DNA of 64,000 bases from Aphelocoma coerulescens (Eukaryota; Chordata; Aves; Passeriformes; Corvidae). The stretch covers positions 23,641,967 through 23,705,966 of the forward strand of contig NC_091022.1 in assembly GCF_041296385.1 (NCBI RefSeq), given 5' to 3'. Position numbers and translations under genes: made by a program. This document shows positions 42,901 through 54,877 of this stretch, one piece after another; the first letter of the stretch is position 1; each line of letters starts with the position of its first letter. The notes under the pieces were generated by a model. It saw only the letters and a program-made list of their open reading frames with translations, was not told where the DNA came from and ran no database searches.

Positions 42901-45022
42901 GGGACTGCTGTGACGCGACTGCTCTGAGGACAAAAACAGAGGTGTCCGACCCCACGTCACCCACCCACTGCCGTGTGAAGAGGAGCCACACTACAGCCAA
43001 GACCCAAACCTTCCCACCCACCCCTCCCCCCGGCTCCAAAGGCAAATTCCCATGGCAAGCATCCTGCGTGCCCCTTTTGGGCTGTGAAAACATGAGATAA
43101 ATCACCCACCGACTTTGCGGCGAGCGCTTCCAGAACATGCTGCTTCATCTAAAAAGCTGACGGCTCGGAGGACAATGAGCGCGAGCTCTGGTTTCAAAGC
43201 TGGGGAGACGGTTTAGACTCATCGGGGGGGACATGAAACACCAGAGCCAGGACCATCCTCCCTGTTCTCTGGCTCGCCCAGAGCAGCAGCAAGAAGAGCA
43301 GGGAGACGGTGCAGATGGGATGCTGGATACCAGCACTGGACATCACTTTGGGATGGGACTGTTCTGCTGCGTGTCCCACATGCACCTGACCCCAGTGCTC
43401 ACCCATATCCTTCACAAAATTGGAGAAAGGCTCATCAAAGCTATGTTTCAAAGACCAATAAATTTAAAAACGCATTTTAAAAGAAAATTCCTTTGTACAG
43501 ACCAGTCCTGGGTTTAGGCAACCATCACCTCTGTCTCCCACTCCCACACCAGCTCACTGCATCCACACCTTGGTGAGCAGGTCATTCAAACATCAACCTC
43601 AGCAATCTATTATCTTCCCTCCCCCTTAATTGTAAAGTTCCTGAAGAGCTACTCCTCTCCTTCTAAAAAAATTATTTGGTTTTGATTTTCACAGTATTTT
43701 AAACAGAATAATTAATCATCTTAACACAGCCCTTACAAAATATTAATTCACACCAAAAAAAAAGGGTATAATCATATCCTCAGAGAAAAACCTTTTGTGC
43801 TTCAGGAATTTTCACTGCATGTCCTCAGAGGTGGGAGGAGAATTCTTCTGCTGCCTCCTATTCTCACATCTCAAATGGAAAATGTTTTGATAATGCTCTT
43901 CTGAATGTAAACTGTACCAAATGGGATTTTTATTATTTTTTTAAGCAGCTTTTTTTCCCCAAAAGGAAGAACGGCTCTTTGAATAAACAGAGCGAACTAC
44001 CCATTCCTTACAACAAAAACCACCCTCCCTTCACTCATTCACGCCATACCCTGGCACAAGATGAATTTACATTTCGCATTTGCAAAACAAATTCTCGCCT
44101 AATGTCATTTTAATGGGAACGCGCATTTCAATCCCTTCCAATAACAACGAGGAGCGGCTTATTTTATGTAAAACACCCCAATTTGTTTCTCTTTAAATAT
44201 ATGCGGATTTCAGATGGGGACAGAGACTAGAAGGACAGCGCAAGAGGAACATTTCCTCTCCGGCAATCCCCCTCCGCCAGCGCACACAAAAGCCACCTGC
44301 CCATGGAGAGAAAACACGATGCCATTATTCCCATCATGATTCCCACGGCCCCTTCGACATCGAACGAGCGTGAGAAGGCCGCGCGCATCCGTCCCCGACA
44401 CGCGCACCACGCCAGGTCACCGGTGGTACCCGCGGGTCCACCCAACTTGTCACCCCCCACCGCTCCCTTCGCTCCCCCCGAGCCGGCCCCGCTGGACGTG
44501 CCCGTGCAGGGGCTGGGAAGAGGAAAGCGGGGGCTGATGCCACCCCTAGAGATGTTCCAAGCAGGGAAAACCCCTGATGGAGAGGACAAAGAGGAACGCT
44601 CGGAGCTGTTGGAGACATGCATTATGTTTATAAGCCTATCTCCCGGTGGAAGGGACGGGACCCCCGTGGGAGCCCGGGTGGGGGGTGCCCAGGAGTGAGA
44701 GGGACCGCGGCTGAGGGGTCGGGGGGGAGGGGGGGGCAGCAGGGCTGCGTGCCCTCCATACAACCCCCCGACGGGCACTCTGAAGGGGAGGAAGAGGGGT
44801 GGTCTTTATTTTCCCCCTCGGACTGGACGGATGGAGTCCAAGCCGCGGGCAGCTGCCCGTGACCCCCGGGCAGACGCACCCCCCGAGGCGGGGGGAGGTC
44901 ACCCTCGCCCTCCCACCCCCTCAAACCCCAAGCCGGCATCTTCCCGGAGGAGCGCACGGCGGTCCCTGCCCCCGGGGCAGGATTTTCCTGTCAAACCACA
45001 AGCGCGCCAGACAAAAGGCTTA

Positions 45023-46117
<1,095 letters not shown>

Positions 46118-49100
46118 CTACGGAGCTGGTGAGTGAGGGGCTGGCGGGCCATCCGAGCGCCAGGAGCCTGAGCTGGACCAGCAAGACAAAGGGGTACGGC
46201 GGCGCTGGAGGTGGCAGCATTGCCCCGGGGGTGTCGGCGGGATTGGCACTGCTCCTGCTGCGTGCCCGGCGGTGCCCGGCTCCAGCGCCCAGTCTGACCC
46301 ACTGGTTACCCAGCCTCACCCGTAATCACCTACGACTTTACCTCGAGTAGCAGAGCAGACAGCAGTGCCCTGCCCCTCCATGGGAATCAGGGTTTGCTTT
46401 TTCTTTTAAAGCCCTGTAGTGAAGATGCTCGTCCCACGCATCACAGCAGGGTGCTCGGGTACAGGAACCGCCAGGTCCTGTAGCACACATGGCCTTTGGG
46501 GGAGGAGATGAAAAACATAGGTACTGCTGGCTCCCAGGAGCTCTGTTGTGCTCTCAGGTGGGATTACATTAAAGGGACATATGAATATATTCAGCACATA
46601 CTGCCTGATTTGGCACCCCAAAATCCAGGGAGCTGACTCCTTGCCAGCATCTGCTTTCAGCCAAGGGTGATGGCAGCACCCCTGGGACCAGCACAGTGCA
46701 GGGCTGATGGTGAGAGGGCTCTGGCAACTGAAGTCCACTTCTCTGGGCCTCTACACCCCTGCCGTCGTTTTGCTGCTGTGTCCAGCAGGATACCATTCCA
46801 AGATTTTCCCCAGAAATACATTCCTGTTTTTGTGTCCTGTCTAAATTTAAGTCACAGACCTCTGAGGAAGAGCAGAGCTCACAGGTCTCCGAGTTCAGTT
46901 TTCTTGCTATTATTCTCAGTGCTTTGAGAATCCAAGACCGATTCCTTCCTATCTGCAGTTCAGTCACATCTAAACCATTACCGGTTACTCCCTTGTTGCA
47001 GAGATCTCCTATTTATTCTTACTGACAGAGCAAGAGTACATTTCCTGGAATAACAGGGCGACGCAATTAGGGAACAGGAAATAATTATGTGCCTTTGCTC
47101 TGCCACGAGATACCTCCAAGCCCAAGGTCTCCTCCGCAGGACACGGAGGGAAGGAATCAGGTCTCAGGCGGGTGGTGAGAGCAGGCAGAGCTACTGCAAT
47201 GAGAGATCTCCATTTTAGAGAGTAAGCCACAAGCTAATCGATGAAGGTCAGGAAGAGGTTTTCCTTGAAGGCTGAGGTGTTCCTTGCTGCCGTCGGTCTT
47301 GTTCAAAGTAATGAGTGCTAGCAGTGGCAGGGACTGGCCTGGGGCAGCAGCTGCACATAGATTTGTTTACACACAGATTTTCCCCAGGAATCACGTCCCC
47401 ATTTCTTTAACCCTGAAGGCCATTTTGCTCTCTGTAAGAGTTTGTTGCGACAGGAAGCACTTGCCACAGGAGCACTGCATTTTGCCCATCACCTCTGCTT
47501 GCTGTTGTGGTGACAGGTCCTGGGGTGAGAAGAAGGGCTTTGTCCACCTCTGCCCCTCCCTGGCTGCACAGAGGGACCTCACAGGGCCATCCCAAAGCAC
47601 CCTTCTGGCCCAAGGTGGAGCACACATTCCTGGCAGAGAGCAGTCCAGCAATCTCAAGCTTTTCTGATGATGGAAGCTGTGGGCTCTGGTGTCACAGAAT
47701 TTCTGCTGGCACCTGTGTCTCCCTGCAGCTTCCAGGGCTGCTCAGGCAGAGGGTGAGCCTGCATGAGAGCTGGGACACAGCACCCCAGCTTGTCTGGTCC
47801 CTCTTTCACCAGTCGCTGCAGAGCTCACCTAGTGACAACCTTGAGTGTCCTTACTTACGTCGTCCCCAGACAGTGCCAATAAAGAGGATTTTAGACTTCA
47901 GCCCAAGCAGGGATGTTATTCATTCCCAATGAGCTGACTTTTCACTGCATAAAACATATAATCCAGACTCAAATCAAAGCAAGGTCGGTGCAGTGGCTGG
48001 CCAGCCTGTCTCTGGGGGGTTAGCATGTTATTTCAAAGACAAACCAATCTATTTTTCCTCTCTCTCTTCATTCGGAACATTTGTTGCTCCCCATTCCTCC
48101 CCATCTTTCCCTGTACCTTTCATTACTGCCTTGAATTTTGCAAGGGGGAGAGCTCTTCTCCTCCCAGGGAACATGGACAGACCTCTTCTCCCTGGGGAAG
48201 GATGCAAAATGTCAGCCTCCCGCCCAGCCCCTGATGCTGCTCACTCAGAGCCTGGAACCAGGTACATCAATAATTCACTGCACGCTTTCCTGAGCCCGGC
48301 CATTTGCTGAGCCTCTACCACTGGCAGTCCTGGTTCTCCTCTTGTTTTCAAGGCTGTTTGGTCAGGGTCTGCTGCAACCCACCGACTCCAGCCAGAGGCC
48401 TGACCGCTGGTGTTATCCACCAAGTGCTGATTTCTCCTGTTGGCTCCAGGAAGTAAATTTTTTTGAGTCCCTGGCTAGAAAATGACTGACCAAAGGGGCT
48501 GGAGCCCCCGAGGCTTTAGACCACAGTCAGGCAGCAATGCAATGCAATATCCTGGGAAATTCTTTGGGTGCCAGCTCAATCAGAAGTCCAGCTTTAAGAT
48601 GCAGGTGCTGTGGAGTAAGAAAAACTGCTTTCATCTTACTCGAAACTAAATTCAAGGACCGTAAAAAGGAGAGAGGACAAGGATGCTGATGAGATGCCTC
48701 TGCAGGCTTCCTGGAACCTGTGCTTTGTTTTATGGCAGTCAAGGTAAGTGATGGCTGGTGCCACATCTCAGCCTAAGGGGATGTCACCTCCTTGGGTGCT
48801 CTCACCTGCACAGCTGCTCTTCTCTCTCCCCACTGTGCCCAAATCTCATCTTCACCAGAAAGACTGCCTTTCCCTGGGCATCTTCCCCCCTCTCTTGGAT
48901 GCTCCCATGCTGCTTTGACATTGCTTTGACTCCCAACAGTCAATGCTGCGCCCTCACTAACACGAATGACACTGCCTGAGCCTTTAGAGATGACAGCAGA
49001 GCTTTGCAAGGCCCAGGGAGCACCAGGGAAGTCCTGTGGTGACAGATGAAGACATACAAGGGCAGAAGAAGCTTTATGGCCCATTAATGATGGGAAAGAA

Positions 49101-52070
49101 ACAGGACAGTAAAGTGCGGGAAGACACCAAGTTCCTGCTCCAGCCACCCAGAGGATTTGCTGCTCTGAGGCAGTGAAAGACAGGCTTATCAGCAGCCAAG
49201 CTGCCTGCTGCAGCTTCCATCGTACAGTACCCACTGGAAATGTGGCTGCTTCTGCCTTTCCTGTGTTGTTGATGCTGTTCAGAGCAGAGGCAGAAGGGAA
49301 AGGACACAGGGAACAACTGTAGCTCCCCTGCCTTAATGCATTTGGGAGCAGAGGAATCCATTGGCCAGGACTGTTATTCCTTAGCATCCTTGTAGATCCA
49401 ATGTCCAGGAAGAGACAGAGAGCATTGTCTTATGAAATATTTGGCCTTGCAAGCAAGAGGAGAAACACCTTAATTTGGCTGCCCGTGGAGTTGAGCACCA
49501 TTTTTAGATTTTCCAGTGCCTAGTAAGGTCTCCAACAAAGCATAGACTGGAGTTGGAGCTTTTTGCTGTCAAACCATTCAAATCCCCTGTGGATTCTCCA
49601 CTGATTCATTAGTGCTGAGTTATTGCTGTGCTCCTCTTCCAGCAGGGACTCTAATAAAGTGGCTTTTTGCTAGCCAGCCAGTTATTTTATGAAACTTTCC
49701 AGAACTGACAAGCTCAAAGACCTCCTTCAGGTGTGACTGCAATTGTCTGTGTACTCAAAAGAGAAATGCAAGGACTGAAAGTACCATCTCCCCTCTCCAA
49801 GCACAGGCTGAATTCCAAGATCAGATGTAGGATGGCTGTTTTCACCCTCACATCGATCCAGGAACAGTTCTACTTGCCTGTGTGTCCCTGTGTTTGCTCA
49901 GGCTGGGATGGTGCAGACCCAGACTCCCCCTTGTACCCAGACAGAGACTTCTGGCTGTCAGAAGCTGTTGTTCCCTCTCTCCCCCACACATGACATTACA
50001 TCTCTGGCTTGCCAGGGCTGCCTTCCTCCAGCCCCTGTAAGATCAGCAAAGTGCTGAGCCTCTGTCTTGCCACGGAGATTTCAGCACCCTTCCAGCAAAC
50101 GCATTTGCTGTGCAGGCAGCAATTAAGCACAGAGGAGCTGCTGGGCGAAGACCCTTGGCTTCCAGGAGGAACAGCCACCTCTCCAGCACGAAGTCTAAAA
50201 GCACAGAGTGCTCCAGAAAGTTACTCAGTCCCGCACTGGAGAGACGTCCATCCCAGCCAGGCTGGCTGTCAGGGCTGAGCTCAGCAGAAAACAGCCCTCT
50301 TGGGCCACTGCACCCCCCTTTCAGCCACTGAAGTTCCTTCCCCTTAATTAGGGATGCTAAAATAAACAGAAAATCATTTTTCAGGCTACAAGAGTATGAA
50401 AAAGTGATGACAAAGCAAGGGGTAAACAACGCTTCTGTTAGCCTTTAGCATGGGGTCTGCCCTGGCTTTGGAACGCGAGTGGATCGCAGGGTCCGGCTGG
50501 GTGGGAAGTTGGAGTCAGGCATTTTGGCAGCTCTACCAAGCTGTGGTTCCTCAGGTGCCGTGAGGGCCATCACTGTCACATCTGCCATCATCCCAGGCCA
50601 CTCTCAACAGCAGGATTTGGGAACCCAGCATCACACCCAACCTGTCCCCAGGAGAGGCATGTGGAGAGAGACACAATCACCCCTCAAAACACCCTTCACA
50701 CGGCAAAAAAGGATTGTCTTGCTGTCTGCTTTCCTGGCAGGAGGGGAGCCTGAATTTTAGCAAAGCTCCTACAAACACAAGGACCAGGGCAAGATCCAGT
50801 CTCAGCCCTGGGCACCTGCCCTGTGCTGCAAATCCATGCATGAGTTGGGCTGGTGAGATGTGTTTCTCCCAGAGTGTGGGTTGGGCTTTTTCTGCTCACA
50901 CTGGGCTCTTTCAACCCCCTGATGTAAGCTGTAAATAACAGAACCAGACTGTGCTGGATGGACAAAGAAAGGAGACGAAGCCACAGAAGGCCGTGCTGGG
51001 GTGAGAGCTTTGGTATTCCATGGGGCTGAGGCTCCAGCCATGCTTCCCCCAAACCACTCTGGACCCACCAGGAGGGAGGGAAAGAGCTGGGATGGGTCTC
51101 TCATATGTCATCAAATGGCCATGGAGTGGCTTGAAGGCCTTCGGAGGAAGGAGAGAGACTATAGAAGGAAACAAAAAGAGATGCAAACCTGTTGTACGCA
51201 GCTTTGCTCAGAAGTCAGAGAGGCGCCTCCACCCTCTGTCCCTGGGGACTGTTTTGGGATGACTCTGCTCTCCCTCTGCCAGCAGACAGAAGATGGGGCA
51301 TGCCAAGCAACTGGGCTTTGAAAACCCAGGGAATGGACTCTGTCCTGCTGGGGGGCCTCCTGCCCAGCCTGGTCCCATGGTTGATGCTGAAGAGGGAGAT
51401 GGAAATGAACATGGCCAAAATCTGACTCACCTCTGCAGCCCCTGCATCACTTCCATCGACCCCCCTGCACTGGTGGCCATGAAGGGACCACTAGTCACTG
51501 CTTCTGGCTCATCCATGCTGCTGTTTCTCTGCTCTGTCCCATCTCCTTGGGCAATGCTACACCAAGATGAGTCTGGGCCTCTTCACCAGGGTCATCAGCA
51601 AGTTGGCCAAAGCCACAGATGATCTCTCCAGGCCTCATTCCCCAGCTCCTAAGCCACAATGGAGATAGATGGCTGCCATCCCTAGGCAGCAGCAGCCACC
51701 CTGACCCCATAGAAGCCAGAGGGGCCCGGCTGGGCTGGACTTGGGGGACAGAAATGCAGCCGCCTGCATTTATTTTGCCTAACAACAGTGATCCCTCTGT
51801 ATATTTTCATTCTGTTTTCCTAGGCTCAGCTGCCTCCTCAATGAAATGTTTCCAAAGCAGCCTGGCTTGGCAGCACGCCAACCCCGGCTGCCAGATGAAT
51901 GGGCGGAGGAGGAGGGACCCATTCCTCTTCTTGACACAGCATCGCTGCACAAGAGGCCTCTGTTGACATTAGGACTGGCTGTTCCTCCTTTCCTGAGAGG
52001 ATCTGCCTGGCCCTCAGCAGGAGCAGCACACAGAGCCAAGGCTTCATGTGATGTGAAACTGGCATCTGTC

Positions 52071-52172
52071 CTCCTCCAGGATGGTGGCACAGACACGGGT
52101 ACCAGGGCACCATGGTGCACCCTCCTCCAGGGTGGTGGCACAGCCACAGATAACAGGGTACCGAGGAACGGC
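52071..52172. repeat. 51-bp imperfect tandem duplication
   Basis: Two head-to-tail copies beginning CTCCTCCAGG(A/G)TGGTGGCAC, at 52071 and 52122, differ at several positions. It is intergenic and has no evident role. Confidence 0.8.
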
Positions 52173-53100
52173 ACTGTCAGGACCTGAAGCCAGCCCTTGT
52201 TTCTGGCCCTTGACCCCCCAGCTGAGCCAGCCCCCCAACAGGTGAGGATTCCTTGAAGCTCTCTGACTCTACTAACACCATCACTCTCCAAGACATCGGT
52301 GATGTAGAGAGCCTGTTTCCTCCTCCAAATCACCTCTTCTCCACTCCACCCAGAGCAAAGCTCTCCCTCAGCATCACAGGAGTACAGACACTGACACAGG
52401 ATTTGCAGAGCTACAGATTTCCAGCAGCTTTCAGGGGTGAATGATGCCACAGGGGCCCCAAGCATGGAACCCCAAACCCTTCAAGTCTTTGGACAGCAAT
52501 ATGTGGAATAGCATCAGCTTCACTCTGAACCTTTGCCACTACTCAGTCATGTAGGACTTCACCCAAACAATGTCACAGCTCTTTCCCACACCTCAATGTC
52601 TCTACCCACAGCAAAATGCCCACCCAAGCTTTCATGCCCAGAAATTTGTCTGCTGGGAGGTGATCAAATGGTAGCTGTTGCACTGGACTACACACCCAGC
52701 ACCAGATGGGATCCCTCTCTCTGCCACGGCTAGTGGCAGAACTGGTCATCAGTGAGGGAGTGCAAATCCATGTATGCCCCACTCATCACCTGTCACTTCC
52801 TTGGCACTCCTGCACCTCCTTTAGGAGCTGCACAAGGAAAGGATGTGGAATTTAACACAAGTGCTGATAATGCATCAGAAGGCCAAAGAAAGAGACAAAA
52901 GTCATCACCATCCTTCCAGTCTGCACCTCTTCCCCCGACTGCCTCCTTTGGCATCTGCTGGTGGCCGGCACCCAGCTAAGGTAAGCCAAGGACCAGAGGC
53001 TGGATAAGAGCAGCACCCAGCAGCCTGCCACAGGAACACAGCCTGCTCCTACCAGCTGTGGCGGGGAGACCGCTCTGCCTGGATCTGGTGGAAAAGAGGC

Positions 53101-53260
53101 CAACCATGCATCGATAAGATGAATTAGTTGTCTCAGCAGCACCGGCAAAATGAGCGAGAGGAGCCGAGCCCGTGAGGCCCGGCCTGCTTTGTTTCAATTA
53201 CAGCAGCTGCCAGAAGAAAAAGATAACCTCAATATTGATGGCAGGAGCAGCAGACAGAGG
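53101..53260. promoter_or_regulatory. candidate regulatory element 3' of SELENOP2
   Basis: A compact stretch contains two GATA sites (CGATAAG near 53112 and AGATAAC near 53221), a FOX-like TTGTTTCAA, an AATTAG/CAATTAC pair, and CAATATTGATGG, which resembles a Onecut/HNF6 site. Liver-type motifs beside a selenoprotein P-family gene are suggestive, because that family is liver-expressed in vertebrates. It lies about 0.85-1 kb past the gene's polyadenylation signal. The motifs are seen; activity is inference. Confidence 0.3.
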
Positions 53261-54123
53261 TGCCCTTGCAGGCTACTGGGAGCAGGTAGAGGAGGCAGGG
53301 GGAGGAGAGATGGAGGAGGGGGAGCAGGGTCTCAAGCCAGCACCCCGTGGGAGAGCCTGGCTGGTGAGAAAGACACATCTGATCCCATTGTTCTCATCCC
53401 CATGAGGAAGAGCTCCTTTTCACCCTGGTTCTTGTCCCAGTCGCTGTGCAGAGCATCCTCCAGCAGAGACAGGGTGCAGAAATCCAGCAGCAGGACACAC
53501 CACCATGTAACACTGAGCAGAAAAACATCTCTTTGCTCCCCACTCAGGCGGTGGGGCCTGGAGAGGTGTTGAGTGGGGCAGTGTGGGATGATGGATGGAG
53601 CTGGAATAAAGGGCAGAGACAGGCCTGGGGCACCCCAAGCTGCAGGCAGGCATGACTGACTGTCAGGAAAACAGCACCCACCTGCCTGAGGGCTGGGGAA
53701 GCCCCACGACGTGCCTGCAGTGGGGACTGGTCTGGGCACTGGGGACAAGATGCCCATGGTGACTTTGGACTGCATGTGGGAACAAGCAGCAGCTTGGGGC
53801 AGGCACCCCAACATCACACCCGCAAGCCAGGCATGGAGGTGCTGAGCCAAACATCCTCCAAGCAGCACAGTGTTAATGTCCTGGGCTCCCATCCTGGGAG
53901 GCAGCCAGAAGGTAGGAAGAGATGGGGTCTCTTCGGTCTTCAACCCCTTTGCCTCCAGCTCCTGCTCAGGGGATGTAAATCATCACCAGCTGCTGCATCA
54001 TGGGGTCTACATCCAGCCCTGTGTCCCTCCCTGTGCCCAGAGCACAGACCGGCGCTGAGCAAGACCCCCGCCCTCTCTGGGCCCACCAGAGGCCAGACTG
54101 AGCAGTGATCACTTCACAGAGGT

Positions 54124-54129
54124 TTTATT
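54124..54129 (-). terminator. SELENOP2 polyadenylation signal AATAAA
   Basis: Canonical AATAAA on the minus strand, about 750 nt downstream of the SELENOP2 stop codon and about 430 nt past the SECIS element. It is the only canonical hexamer I found in this 3' UTR, so cleavage is expected near 54100-54112. Confidence 0.8.
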
Positions 54130-54558
54130 TGTACTCCGGATATCCACATTGCCCTCCTACCTCGCTTACCCTCAGGAGAGACCTCCGGATCCTCACCCTG
54201 TCCTCCTCGGGCTGTGCCCATTGGATACAGCCCCTGGGTCTCCAAGAGGGGACAAGGCCACCATCTTGCGGCCACCCACCACCACTGCACATACCCGTGT
54301 GCACGGTCTGGGGGGTGCCCAGGATGTGACACTGTGGGGATACAGGGTTTGGACCATGGGGAGCTGCGACATGCCACTGCTCCTCGTGCCCTCAGTCCCC
54401 TGGGACCACGTCCTGCGGGGCACACACTGTCCTTCCCCTCGCTCACTGCCCAGGACACCCAGGCATTCCAGGACATCCATGGGTGTCTAGATGGGCAGAG
54501 GGTGCCGGCAGTGCTGCTCCCATCCCAGCTCTGGCCCCTCCACCCCCGCCCTGCTGCT

Positions 54559-54625
54559 CTGTGCAGTGTCAGCCGGCAGTGACCAGAGACCTCCTGGTTT
54601 GCACAGCGGGCTTCATTGAGCACAG
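54559..54625 (-). ncRNA. SELENOP2: SECIS element (form 2) in the SELENOP2 3' UTR
   Basis: The selenocysteine insertion sequence recruits SBP2 and eEFSec so that UGA is read as Sec. Read on the minus strand: the lower helix pairs CTGTGC (54620-54625) with GCACAG (54559-54564). The 5' core ATGA lies at 54613-54616 and the 3' core TGA at 54569-54571, giving the U-U, G-A, A-G non-Watson-Crick quartet. The upper helix pairs GCC-GC-GTG with CAC-GC-GGC, with two single mismatches. The unpaired AAA is at 54598-54600. A further mini-stem, CCAG/CTGG, closes an apical loop, which makes this form 2. It begins about 250 nt downstream of the stop codon, a normal position for a eukaryotic SECIS. Folded by hand. 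Confidence 0.95.
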
Positions 54626-54877
54626 AAAGGCAGGCAGTGGCAGAGAAAGGCTCAGAACTGAGCCATGGGGCTGAAAATGCAGCACTGAGCAGGGTCCAAG
54701 GGGAATTTCCATCCCTATCACAGCGTAGGAGTGCAACCGACACAGGGGATGCTGGAGGGAGTTGTTAAACCAGCGCTGCTGGTGACCAGCAGCCCAAAGC
54801 AAGTCCTTCCATGCCTCTGTGAAGTGAGTTGGGGTGGTCTGCACACTACTGGGTTCTGCGAGGCTGCCCAGCCTGGT

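Noticed and set aside
48773..49387. 204-codon minus-strand frame in the intergenic region
   Set aside because: No family similarity, no consistent exon borders; not distinguishable from chance.
54660..54725. Possible second SECIS (GTGA ... AAA on the minus strand)
   Set aside because: Spacing to AAA is too short and no matching TGA or paired helices were found.
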